Assembly: GCA_024721275.1 (NCBI GenBank)
Contig: JAMPIX010000001.1
Location: forward strand, 248,001 to 312,000
Reading direction: 5' to 3'
Source: Mycoplasma sp.
GTDB taxonomy: Bacteria; Bacillota_I; Bacilli_A; Mycoplasmatales; Metamycoplasmataceae
DNA: 64,000 nucleotides
The position numbers and the translations under genes were made by a program. The notes beneath the pieces are model-generated. The model was not told where the DNA came from. It was given only the letters and a program-made list of their open reading frames with translations, and searched no databases. This document shows positions 10,547-22,440 of this stretch, in pieces (the stretch's first letter is position 1; each line of letters opens with the position of its first letter).

Positions 10547-13105
10547 ATGTCAAAACAAAAAAATAAAAATATACAAAATAAAAAACCATCTTCAATAAAT
10601 TTAGACAAAACAATTTTCATTTTAAGAAGTACAAATTCTGATGAATGAATAGTTAGAAAAAAAAGAGATGAAAAATCTCAAATAAAGCATTTCAATACAA
10701 AAGATGAAGCTTTACATTTTGCTACTTCTATAGATGGAGTTGAGAAAATAGCTATTCAAAAAGATGACGGAAAATATAGAATGTTATCAAAATTTGATGC
10801 TATAGCAGAAAAAACATCAATGATTAGCATTTTGCCTACTAAGGAATTTAAGAATTTAGGAAATTCTTCAATAAATTTTGTTAAAAAAAATCAAAAAGCA
10901 AAAGAATTTGATGAAAATTTATCTGCTAAGTTTATTAATCTTGAAAAATATTTTATTAATAAAAACGAAGTTGTAAGAGCGATTGACAATGTTTCATTTG
11001 ATATTAAAAAAGGTGAAATAGTTGGATTAATAGGTGAATCTGGTTCAGGTAAATCTACAACAGCTAAAGCATTTGTTAGATTAATTAGAGATTATTTTGG
11101 ACATATAATTGTTAATGATAAATTAATATCTGGAATTAAAATCAAAAAGAAAACTAAAAAATTTCTTACATCAAAAGTTCAAATGATATTCCAGGATCCT
11201 TATGCATCATTGAATGAAAAAATGAATGTTTATTCAATAATCCAAGAGTCATTTAAAAATTCTGGTGAATTTAAAATAGAATATAAAAAACTATTAGATA
11301 ATTTAACAAATATAAAAACTATGTATAAATATGAAGTTAATGAATTATTTAATAAACATGTTTATGAAAATGAAATTAAAAAATATACAATCTTAAACGA
11401 TTTTCACAAAGAGTTAGCTAAAGAATTAGATCAATTCAAATTTTCAACAACATTTGATCCAAGAAGAAAAGGTAGAAATAATGCAAGAGATGAATTAAAT
11501 TTCTTTAATTCAATAACTTATAAAAAACGTTTTAAAGCTAATGAAGAAGTTATAAATTTTATTTCTGAATCTGTAACAAGTCAGGTTTTAACTTTTGATA
11601 GATTGGTTGAAAAATTTGAACAAAATATACTTAACGAACCTGAACAAAGATTATTTGATAAAAAAACTAAATATGAAAATATAATAAATGTTAATAAAAT
11701 TTTCAATAACAAAAGAAAAGAAGTATTATCTCAAATCAAAGAACTTGAAAGTAATTTAGATGAAATTGCTGAGGAAAAAATAAGAATTGTTAAAAACGAA
11801 AGAAGAAAATATAAAACAAGAATTAAGAAAATTTCTTTTGATATAAATAAAACTTATGATAATCCAACATATGAAAAATTAGTTGAAAATAGAAAATTAA
11901 ATAAAGAAATGTTGAATTTTTTAAATTTAATTAAAAAGCACTTTAAACATTTAGATAAATACAGTTTAATAGATTTAATTTCTGATGTTGAAATAAAAAT
12001 ATTTGAAAAAGTAGATAATATTAATTATCTAGAATTGATTAATGGTGTTAAATATTATAATAAAAAAGAAAAAGCAATCATTAAAGAAATAGAAAATAAG
12101 AAAGCAGAACTTAATTCTATTGTAAAACCAACATATTCTCAGGAAGAAACTAAAAAAGCAGAAAGAGAATATAATGAAGAAAAAGTAATTTATGAAAAAA
12201 GTCTTAATGAATTTCTTCAAGAAAAAAACTTTGAAAAGCTTGAAGAAAAAAGAAATGCTGAAATACAAGAATTACAAAATGAATTTAAAATTATTTCAAA
12301 AGCAAATAATATTTTCTTTGATAAAATTACAAAAAATATTAGAATGACATTGAAAAAAATGTATAAAAGAGTCGAAGACAAACAAAGAAAGATTCAATGA
12401 AAATTGATTTATCAAAATTTTGTTACAATGTTAAATAAAAATAATGAAACAACAGATGCATTTACAATTGAATATAAATTACTAAATAGAGATTTAAAAT
12501 ATTCAAAAGAATTATTTATCGCTAAGAAAAAACCATTTATAACAAAATCAAGAATTAAAAAATTAGTTTCTAAACATCATATTCATCAATTACTTTTAAA
12601 TATCGGTTTAAAAAGTGAGCACTTATATAGATATCCTCATGAATTTTCTGGTGGTCAAAGACAAAGAATTGCTATAGCTAGAGCTTTAATTGCTAAGCCT
12701 GATGTAATTCTTGCGGATGAACCAATAGCTGCATTAGATATTTCTATTCAAGCGCAAGTTGTAAATATGCTAAAAGATCTTGCTAAATTAAATGGAACAT
12801 CAATGATTTTTATTGCTCATGATTTATCAATGGTTGAATACATTGCTGATTCATTACAAATATTACATTTAGGTAAAGTTGTTGAAAGAGGAGAAACAAA
12901 AGAAATATTTAAAAATCCTATTCATCCTTATACACAAGAATTAATAGATGCTATTCCTAAAATAGAAACTGCAAACAAGAAATTTAAAGCTAGATCATTT
13001 GATAACTCTTACTTAAAAGATCTTGACGAAACAGCTAAATATCATTCAGTATCTAAAGAACATGATGTCTATGCTACTGATAAACAAATAGAAGAATGAA
13101 CATAA
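10547..13105 (+). CDS. oppF: oligopeptide ABC transporter ATPase OppF with large coiled-coil insert
   Basis: The 852-residue protein is about two and a half times the usual OppF length. Walker A is GESGSGKST (from 163), the Q-loop is FQDPYASLNE (Gln216), but the signature FSGGQRQR only appears at about residue 700. About 440 residues between Q-loop and signature are Lys/Glu/Asn-rich and predicted helical or coiled coil. The first 120 residues are also extra, with a possible small domain around WIVRKKRDEKSQ. Very long OppF proteins are known in other mycoplasmas. The C-terminus keeps NPIHPYTQELI. It partners OppD at the membrane. Confidence 0.92.
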
Positions 13106-13108
13106 AAA

Positions 13109-13582
13109 ATGAGTAAAGAAAAACCTTTAAATGATTTAAACAAGGATTCTAAAATTTCATTAAAACAAAAACAAGAAAACGATTATAAGAATTCTAAATA
13201 TAAAAGCATTGCAATAGCAATGATTTTATTATTAATCCCAATAGTTATTTTAATAATTGGTATTTTTGTTTCAAAATTATCTATACCTGATGCATATTTA
13301 ACAGGAAGTATAATTTATGTCTGTGTAATAATCCTTTGAGTATCTATTAGATACGGAGCTTTTAAAACATACACAGTATTAATAAAAAAAATATTTACTC
13401 CATTTAGAAAAAAACAAATGGGCATTGAAGAAGAAGTAAATATTTCAAAAAGAGAAGATAAAACTATAAGAGGAAATAAAACAAAAACAGAAGTTAAAGA
13501 ATCTTTTTTTGGAATTTATATATCTTCAATAATAGGTTTTTGTCTTTTAATATCTTCAATTTTTATAGATGTATATTTATAA
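13109..13582 (+). CDS. small membrane protein, unknown function
   Basis: The 157-residue protein has a charged N-terminus of about 32 residues and three hydrophobic helices (near 33-53, 61-80 and 136-156), with a basic loop between helices two and three. It starts 3 nt after oppF and ends at the coaD promoter, so it is the last gene of the opp operon. It may be an accessory to the transporter, but no family is recognised. Confidence 0.8.
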
Positions 13583-13589
13583 TAATATA

Positions 13590-13595
13590 TATAAT
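13590..13595 (+). promoter_or_regulatory. -10 box of a leaderless-type coaD promoter
   Basis: TATAAT ends 6 nt before the coaD ATG and no ribosome-binding sequence lies between, so transcription probably starts at the initiation codon. Confidence 0.55.
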
Positions 13596-13601
13596 TAGAT
13601 T

Positions 13602-14021
13602 ATGAAAAAAGCAATATTTCCTGGTTCGTTTGATCCAATACATAAAGGTCACATTGAAATTATAAAAAAAGCAACTAAATTATTTGATTTAGTTTATGTT
13701 GTTGTTACTTTTAATAATGAAAAAGAACATTTATCCAACATAGATGGAAGATTGGAAAATGTAAAAAATGAAATTGGTCATATTAAAGGAATTGAAATTA
13801 TTAAAAATTCAAATTTAATGACTGCTGAATTAGCAAAAAAATTAGATACAAAATTTTTGATAAGATCTGCAAGAAATGATATTGATTTTAAATATGAATT
13901 AGAATTAGCGGCTGGTAATAATCACTTAAATAAAGAATTAGAAACAATTTTAATAATTCCAGATTATTCATTAATTGATTATTCTTCAAGATTACTAAAA
14001 CAACAAGGTGAAAAGAAATAA
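13602..14021 (+). CDS. coaD: phosphopantetheine adenylyltransferase
   Basis: The 139-residue protein joins ATP and 4'-phosphopantetheine to give dephospho-CoA, the penultimate CoA step. The nucleotidyltransferase signature FPGSFDPIHKGH (His14, His17) and the C-terminal LIDYSSRLLK correspond to the PPAT fold, although the usual ISST is altered to YSS. It is slightly shorter than bacterial homologues (about 160). The stop overlaps the coaE start by one base (TAATG), linking the last two CoA-synthesis enzymes. Confidence 0.93.
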   Translation: MKKAIFPGSFDPIHKGHIEIIKKATKLFDLVYVVVTFNNEKEHLSNIDGRLENVKNEIGHIKGIEIIKNSNLMTAELAKKLDTKFLIRSARNDIDFKYELELAAGNNHLNKELETILIIPDYSLIDYSSRLLKQQGEKK

Positions 14022-14572
14022 TGTTGATTGTTGTTACTGGAAAAACCAATTCTGGAAAAACGACAATTTTAAAAAAAGTAAATTTTAAAAATACAATTTA
14101 CTTAGATGATTATGTCAAAAATAATTTTTATATTAAAGGACATGATCTATATGAAAAAATTATTAAACATTTTGGTTCTGATGTAACTGATGGAAAAAAA
14201 ATCATAACAAAAGAATTGGGTAAAATCGTTTTTAAAGATCGAATTAAATTTGAAACTCTTAATGAAATAGTTACACCTTTTATCAATGAATTGTTATTAA
14301 ATTTAAAAGATCAAAACGAAAATATAATTGTAGAAATGGCAGTTTATATTAATGCAGAATCAAAATATAAAGATTTTTTTGATAAAGTTATTTTAATCAA
14401 AAGAACTAAAAATGATTTAAAAGGTAAATTTAATTATTTAAATAAAGATGAAAAATATAATCCAATTTCAAATAAAGAAATAAAATCAAATTATATAATA
14501 TTAAATGATCAAAATATTGATTTTTCGGTAAAAAAATTTAATAAAATTTTAGAAAAAGAAAAAATTTGTTAA
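14021..14572 (+). CDS. coaE: dephospho-CoA kinase
   Basis: The 183-residue P-loop kinase has Walker A GKTNSGKT near the N-terminus, LDDYV, and a FETLNEIVTPFINELL stretch matching the CoaE lid region. It phosphorylates dephospho-CoA and would complete CoA synthesis from the CoaD product. The sequence is divergent, and the assignment rests partly on the one-base overlap with coaD. Another small P-loop kinase is possible but less likely. Confidence 0.82.
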   Translation: MLIVVTGKTNSGKTTILKKVNFKNTIYLDDYVKNNFYIKGHDLYEKIIKHFGSDVTDGKKIITKELGKIVFKDRIKFETLNEIVTPFINELLLNLKDQNENIIVEMAVYINAESKYKDFFDKVILIKRTKNDLKGKFNYLNKDEKYNPISNKEIKSNYIILNDQNIDFSVKKFNKILEKEKIC

Positions 14573-14592
14573 TTTATCTATTAAAATTTGTT

Positions 14593-14598
14593 TATAAT
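14593..14598 (+). promoter_or_regulatory. -10 box of a leaderless-type glpO promoter
   Basis: TATAAT ends 6 nt before the glpO ATG with no Shine-Dalgarno sequence in between. Confidence 0.55.
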
Positions 14599-14604
14599 TT
14601 TAGT

Positions 14605-15780
14605 ATGATTGAAAATATTAAAAATGAATATGACATAGTGATAATTGGTGCAGGAATAATCGGCACATGTATTGCTTATTATTTATCGAAATACAATTTA
14701 TCAATACTACAATTAGAAAAAAATCCATATATAGCAGATGAAACAACAGCAGGTAATTCTGGTGTTATTCATGGTGGTTTCGATGCTTTAGAAACAAAAA
14801 TAGAAGCTAAATTAAATATTGAAGGAAATAAAATTTGAAGAAATTTTATATTTAAACATTTAGATTTTCCTAGAAAAAAAATAGATTCATTAGTTATAGC
14901 ATTTAACAAGGAAGAAATGAAGCATGTTGACATCTTATATAAAAGAGGTTTAACTAATGGTGTTTTAAAAGAAGATATGGAAATCATTGATGCTAAAAAA
15001 CTAGTAGAGCTTGAACCAAATGTTAATCCTGAAGCAATTGGTGCTTTATTATGTACAAGTTCATGAGCTATAGATCCTATAATGGCATCAAGAGCATTTG
15101 TTGGTGCAGCAAAATTAAACGGATTAGAATTAAGAAAAAATTCTGAAGTCACAAATATTGCAAAAAACGAGAATAATTCTTTTGAAATAGAAATTAATAA
15201 TAAAGAAACAATTAATGCTAAAACAATTATTAATGTAGCTGGACACTATGCTGATAATATAAATGATATAGCTGGACATAAAAGTGAATTTAAACTTACA
15301 ACAAGAAGAGGTGAATATAGAATCCTTTCAAAATCAGAAATTAATAAAGTAAGAAATATTTGTTTTAAAGTACCAACAATTCACGGTAAAGGTGTAATTG
15401 TTTCTCCGATGTTAGATGGAAGAGTTCTAGTTGGTCCTACTGCTGAAAATGATATTCCTAAAGATGAAACAAGATTAATTACAAGAAAAATGTATTCTGA
15501 AATAAAAAAAATTGGTAATGAAATTATTCCTACAATAGATTTATCGAAGACAGAAAAATCTATTTCTGGATCTAGACCAATAGATGTTAAGTCTGATGAT
15601 TTTATAATTGCTACCTCAAAATATGATAAGAACTTTATAAATATTGCTGGTATGCAATCACCGGCAATTTCTTCAGCACCAGCTATTGCAGAAATGGTTG
15701 AAAAAATACTTGAAGAAGAAACAAAACAAAAATTAAAACTAAAAGAAAATTATGAATTAGATTATTCAATAATTTGATAA
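14605..15780 (+). CDS. glpO: glycerol-3-phosphate oxidase, FAD-dependent, H2O2-forming
   Basis: The 391-residue protein has the FAD-binding DIVIIGAGIIGTCIAYYLS at residues 10-28, the substrate-side GNSGVIHGGF, and a C-terminal INIAGMQSPAISSAPAIA motif. Its length matches mycoplasma GlpO rather than the longer membrane GlpD. It oxidises glycerol 3-phosphate to DHAP using O2 and releases H2O2, a known virulence trait in M. pneumoniae and M. mycoides. glpK follows 14 nt downstream. The ATG at 14605 fits the FAD motif position. No membrane segment is seen. Confidence 0.92.
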
Positions 15781-15794
15781 AGAAGAGGTGAAAA

Positions 15795-17318
15795 ATGGAA
15801 AAATATATTTTAACAATCGATGAAGGAACAACTTCTACAAGAACGTTAGTAGTTGATAAAAAAGGAAAAATAATAAGTTCATCACAAAGAGAATTTACTC
15901 AGTTTTTTCCAAAATCAGGTTGAGTTGAACATGATGCACAAGAAATTTGAGGTACTCAATTATCAACAATAAGAGAAGCTCTAAAAGATGCTCATATTTC
16001 TGAAAATGATATTGCTTCAATAGGAATAACAAATCAACGTGAAACAGTAGTTTTATGAAATAAAAAAACTGGTCTTCCAGTATATAAAGCAATAGTATGA
16101 CAAGATGCAAGAACAAGTAAATATTGTGAAGAATTAGTTAAAAAAGATAAAAACATAAATAAAAAAATTAATGAAAAAACAGGACTGCTTATAAACCCTT
16201 ATTTTTCTGCAACAAAAATAAAATGAATATTAGAAAATGTTGATGATGCAAAAGAAGCATTAGCAGAAGGTAATTTACTTGCTGGAACAATTGATTCATG
16301 ATTAATATGAAAAATTACAGACGGAAAAGTTCATGCTACAGATGTATCTAATGCATCAAGAACTTTACTATACAATATTCGTACAAATGAATGAGATCAA
16401 GAATTATTAGATTTATTTAATATACCAAGAGAAATACTACCTGTAGTAAATCCATCTTCATCTACAAAATATGGTTTTGCTAGTTCAAAAATATTTTCTG
16501 ATTCTTCAGTTGCAGAAATTCCAATAAGTGGTGTAATCGGAGATCAACAAAGTGCGTTGTTTGGACAACTTGCAATTAATGAAGGTGATGTTAAAAATAC
16601 ATATGGAACAGGAAACTTTGTTTTAGTTAATACAGGTGAAAAAGCCGTACCTTCTAAAAATAATTTACTAACTACAATTGCTTGACAAATAGGTGAAGGA
16701 AAAACAGTGTATGCATTAGAGGGTTCTGTGTTTATAGCTGGTTCAGCTTTACAATTTTTAAGAGATGGATTAAGATTAATTCTTGATGCTAAATTAGCTG
16801 ATGTTATAGTTAGTCTTGTATCTGAAAATGATGATCAGGAAGTCTTCTTTGTTCCTGCATTAGCAGGACTTGGTGCTCCATATTGAGATTCAACAGCAAG
16901 AGGAATGATTATAGGTCTTGAAAGAGGAACAAGAAGAGAACATATAGTAAAAGCTACTCTTGAAGCAATTGCATATCAATCAAATGATTTGATTTCTATG
17001 ATGTCAAAAGATATGAATAAAGAAATAACTAAAATGAGAGTGGATGGTGGTGCATCTAATTCAAATTATTTAATGCAATTTCAATCATCTATTTCTAACA
17101 CTCGTGTTGAAAGACCAAAAAATATAGAAACAACAGCAATGGGTGCTGCATATATGGCTGGATTAGCTGTTGGATTTTGAAGTTCTATAAAAGAATTAGA
17201 AGAAATTTTTGAATCAGATAGAATATTCAAACCTGAAATGAAAGAAGACAAAAGAAAATATTTAATTGAAAAATGAGATGATGCAATTGATCGTTCAAGA
17301 AATTGAAAAAAATCTTAA
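15795..17318 (+). CDS. glpK: glycerol kinase
   Basis: The 507-residue protein is full length for GlpK. Visible FGGY-kinase motifs are [12 protein letters not shown] at the N-terminus, [27 protein letters not shown] and YGTGNFV, and the C-terminal [15 protein letters not shown]. It phosphorylates glycerol for GlpO. Many conserved tryptophans are TGA. AGAGG lies 7 nt before the ATG. No glycerol facilitator gene is in the window. Confidence 0.97.
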
Positions 17319-17386
17319 TTTTAATCAAAAATATTAATATAAAAACACATCAGTAAAAAATCATATTGAATAATCAAAAATAAGAG

Positions 17387-17392
17387 TATAAT
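17387..17392 (+). promoter_or_regulatory. -10 box of a leaderless-type pta promoter
   Basis: TATAAT ends 9 nt before the pta ATG. A TTGAAT at 17366-17371 with a 15-nt spacer may be a -35 element. No Shine-Dalgarno sequence is present. Confidence 0.55.
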
Positions 17393-17401
17393 TTTTTATA
17401 T

Positions 17402-18379
<978 letters not shown>

Positions 18380-18380
18380 A

Positions 18381-19571
18381 ATGAGTAAATTATTAGTAGT
18401 TAACGCAGGATCTTCTTCAATGAAGTTCAAGGTTTTTGAAAGAGATGGACTAAAACCAATAGCCGAAGGATTGGCAGAAAGAATTTTTATAGATGGTAAA
18501 TTTATAATAGAAACAGAAGGAAATAAAAAAGAATTAGATGTTAAATTAAATTCTCATGCAGATGCAGTTAAGATTTTAATTGAAGAATTAATAAGTAATA
18601 ATGTCGTTTCTTCATTAGATGAAATAATTGGAATTGGACATAGAGTTGTTCAAGGTGGTGAAACTTTTAAAACATCATCAGTAATTACAAAAGATACTGT
18701 TTCAGTAATAAGAGAATTATCAAAACTGGCACCATTACATAATCCACCAGCTGCATCAGTTATGGAAGCGTTTTTTGAATCTGTTCCAAATGCTAAAAAT
18801 GTTGCAGTTTTTGATACTTCATATCATCAAACAATGCCAATGAAAAACTTCATTTATGGAGTTCCTATGGATTGATATAAAAATTATTCTGTAAGAAGAT
18901 ATGGAATGCATGGTACTTCTCATAAATATATGGCACAAGTTACTGAAGAGATTTTTTCTAAAAAATCTGTGAACGTTATTTCTTGTCACTTAGGAAACGG
19001 AGCTTCAATTACAGCAATAAAAGATAGCAAATCAATTAATACTTCAATGGGATTAACACCATTAGCAGGAATAATAATGGGTACAAGATCTGGAGATATT
19101 GATCCAGCTATAGTTGAATATATGGTTAATGAAACCGGTAAAACAGTTGGAGAAATTACTACAGCTCTAAACAAAGAATCAGGTGTTTTAGGAATTTCAG
19201 GAATTTCATCAGACTTTAGAGATATTGAAGCTGAAATTGCAAAAGGAAATAAAGATGCAATATTTGCAATGGAAATATACGCAAAAAGAATTGCAGAATT
19301 TATAGTTAAATATCATAATGATCTTGAAGGAAAAACAGATGCAATAGTATTTACAGCAGGAATTGGTGAAAACTCATCAATGGTTAGAGCTAAAGTGATT
19401 GAGGCTGTTAAAACAATGGGATTAGAACTTAACGAAGAAAAAAATAATACTAGAACAAAAGATAAATATATAAAAATTTCATCAGAAAATTCAAAAGTTG
19501 ATATTTATGTAATAAAAACAGATGAAGAATTGATGATTGTAAAAGATTTAGTAGAAATTGCTAAAATATAA
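18381..19571 (+). CDS. ackA: acetate kinase
   Basis: The 396-residue protein is full length. LLVVNAGSSSMKFKVF at the start, GIGHRVVQGGE, VFDTSYHQTMP, RRYGMHGTSHKY, CHLGNGASI, TRSGDIDPA and FTAGIGENS are the acetate kinase signatures. It transfers phosphate from acetyl phosphate to ADP, a main ATP source in sugar-fermenting mycoplasmas. GGGAAGGA lies 5 nt before the ATG at 18381. It is coupled to pta. Confidence 0.97.
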
Positions 19572-19594
19572 AATAAATTAAAACAAAGGGAATT

Positions 19595-20728
19595 ATGATA
19601 GTAAAAAAATTATTTACCTCAGAATCTGTTGGCGCAGGTCATCCAGATAAAATTTGTGATCAAATTTCAGATGTGATACTTGATGCATGTTTAGAAAAAG
19701 ATAAAGAATCTAGAGTTGCATGTGAAGTAATGGCTTCTAACAGATTAATAATAATAGGTGGGGAAATCACAACTTCAACTTATGTTGATGTTGTAAAAAA
19801 AGCATGAGATATTTTATTTGAATTAGGATTTGATGAAAACGACTTCACAATCATTTCTAATATAAATAAACAATCTCCTGATATAAATCAGGCAGTTGAT
19901 CAAACTGGAGAAAAAATAATAGGAGCTGGTGATCAAGGTATTATCTTTGGTTATGCAACTAAAGAGACAAAAGAATTGATGCCATTGCCGATTTCAATAG
20001 CTCATGAATTAGTTAAAGAAGCAGAAAAACAAAGAAAAAACAAAGAATTTAAATTTGCAAAATCAGATATGAAATCTCAAGTTACAATTGATTATTCTAA
20101 TCCTAATGATTTAAAAGTAAAAACAATTCTAATGTCTATTCAACATGAAAAAGATTTTGATTTAGAGCAATTTAGAAGTTATGTTAGAAAAAATATAATT
20201 GCTAAAGTTCTTAAAACATTTGATTTAGAAACCAGTGAAGATAATATGATAGTAAATCCTTCTGGAATTTTTACAATCGGTGGACCAATAGGTGATGCTG
20301 GATTGACAGGAAGAAAAATAATTGTTGATACATATGGCGGAATGGGAAGACATGGTGGTGGAGCTTTTTCAGGAAAAGATTACACAAAACCTGATAGATC
20401 TGCAGCTTACGCTGCAAGATGAGTAGCTAAAAATTGTGTTGCTGCTGATCTTGCTGATAAAATGGAAATACAATTAGCTTATGTAATTGGAAGAGCAAAA
20501 CCAATTTCTATAAATGTAAATGCTTTTGGTACAGAAAAATATGATATTGAAAAAATAGAAGAGTCTATAATGAAGACGTTTGATCTTTCTATGAATGGAA
20601 TAATAAATTCTCTTGATTTAAAAAATGTTAAATATTTCGGTACATCAACTTTTGGACATTTTGGTAGAAAAGATTTTCCTTGAGAAAAAACTAATAAAGC
20701 AAACGAATTATTAGAAAACCTAAAATAA
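19595..20728 (+). CDS. metK: S-adenosylmethionine synthetase
   Basis: The 377-residue enzyme makes AdoMet from methionine and ATP. Signatures: [75 protein letters not shown] precedes the ATG. No SAM riboswitch is seen upstream. It supplies cofactor for the methyltransferases in this window (27 kb gene, RsmH). Confidence 0.97.
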
Positions 20729-20755
20729 CTAATTATTTTTTTTAATTTGATAATA

Positions 20756-20761
20756 TATAAT
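20756..20761 (+). promoter_or_regulatory. -10 box for the phosphohexomutase-galU operon
   Basis: TATAAT is located so that transcription would start at about 20768, immediately before the perfect palindrome at 20771-20791. Confidence 0.6.
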
Positions 20762-20770
20762 TTAAATATA

Positions 20771-20791
20771 CACTTTATTTAAAATAAAGTG
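20771..20791. promoter_or_regulatory. perfect 21-nt palindrome in the leader of the phosphohexomutase gene
   Basis: Two perfectly complementary 10-nt arms, CACTTTATTT and AAATAAAGTG, flank one A. The element begins just after the predicted transcription start and ends 10 nt before AGAGG. It could be a repressor operator or a 5' mRNA hairpin; no T-tract follows, so it is not a terminator. Confidence 0.55.
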
Positions 20792-20814
20792 ATATTTTAT
20801 AAAGAGGTAAACAA

Positions 20815-22440
20815 ATGGATATAAAAAAAAGAGTACAAATGTGAATTGATTCACCACAAGTAAGTGATGAAAATAAGAAAATTTTGAACAAAATGTCAAC
20901 AGAGGAAATAGAATCAGCATTTAAAACAAAATTATCATTCGGAACAGCAGGGATAAGAGGTATTCTTGGTGTTGGAGATGGAAGATTAAATAAATTTTTA
21001 ATTAGAAAAGCTACAATTGGTGTTGCTAAATTAATTATTGAAAAATTTGGTAAAAATGCTGATATGAGTGTTGTTATAGGTCATGATAATAGACACTTTT
21101 CTGATGAATTTACAATAGAATCAGCAAGAGTGCTTTCAACTTTTGGTATAAAAGCTCTTATTTTTAATTCAAATAAATTAAGTCCTACACCACTTGTTTC
21201 ATATGTAATACCAAAACTTGGTGCAAAAGCAGGAATAATTATTACTGCTTCTCATAATCCTAAAAATTACAATGGATATAAAGTTTATGATGAATTCGGT
21301 TGTCAATTATTACCTAAAGATACAAATTTTATAAGTAAAAAAATGGATGAAATTGATGATATATTAAATTGAGAAGTCAAATATGATGATTCATTAACAT
21401 CAGAAATTCCATTATCATTGGAAGAAGATTATATAAAAGATGTTTTAGAAGTACAAATACATCCAGAATTAGACAAAAAAATTGATATTGTTTACACTGC
21501 ATTACACGGAACTGGTACAGTGATAACTCCAAGACTTTATAAAAAAGCTGGATTTAATTTTGAGCAAGTGGAAGAACAAGCAATACATGACCCTGATTTT
21601 TCATCAACATTAACATCTAACCCAGAAGATCCAAGAGCTTTTGAAAAAGCGATTAAATTAGCTGATTTTAAAAATAAAACATTTATTCTTGCAGCTGATC
21701 CAGATGCTGATAGAATAGCTGTTGCACAAAAAATAGATAATGAATGAATCTTTTTCAAAGGTAATGAAATGGGTGCTTTATATTTAAATTATATGGTTAA
21801 AGAAAAGAAAATGCCTAATAATCCATTTGTAGTTTCAACATTTGTATCAACAAATATAATAGATAAAATAGCAGAATCAAAAAATATTCCAGTTTTAAGA
21901 ACTCCTACAGGATTTAAATGAGTTGGTAATGCTATTGCGGAAAATCCAGATAAAAACTTTATTTTAGGTTTTGAAGAAGCGGTTGGAGCAACATTAATGC
22001 CTATAACTAGAGATAAAGATTCTCATCAAGCTGGATTATTAGCAGCTGATATGGCAAACTTTTATGCAAATAAAGGTATGACTCTTGTTGATGCAATCGA
22101 TGAATTATGTAATGAATATGGAAATTGATATGGAGAAACAATAGCAATTGTATTTGAAGGTGTTGATAATTGAAAAGAAATAGCTTCTGAAAAAATGGCA
22201 TTACTTGAAAAACCTGAATTTAATGAATTGTTTGGTTATAAATTAATGGAAGTTACAAAAAATCCAGCAGCAGGAACATTAGAATGACATTTTGATAACG
22301 ATACATGAGTTAAATTCAGGATGTCAGGTACAGAACCTAAATTTAAATTGTATTTCGAAATATTAGATAAAGAATCAAGAAATAATGCAATTCAAACAAA
22401 AGTGAAAATGCATGAATTTATAAAAGGATTGATAAAGTAA
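20815..22440 (+). CDS. phosphohexomutase (phosphoglucomutase/phosphomannomutase)
   Basis: The 541-residue alpha-D-phosphohexomutase shows LSFGTAGIRGILG near the N-terminus, the active-site TASHNPKNYNGYK with the phosphorylated Ser, the metal loop DPDADR, sugar-binding GFEEAVG, and the C-terminal RMSGTEPKFKLY phosphate-binding loop. It interconverts hexose 1- and 6-phosphates. galU begins at the next base, which points to glucose 1-phosphate formation for UDP-glucose, although mannose or deoxyribose substrates cannot be excluded. AGAGG precedes the ATG. Confidence 0.93.

Noticed and set aside
12029-12268. Phe-rich minus-strand ORF inside oppF
   Set aside because: The composition reflects antisense of Lys/Glu codons of the OppF coiled coil.
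19572-19594. SAM riboswitch before metK
   Set aside because: The gap from ackA is only 23 nt, which has no room for the fold.
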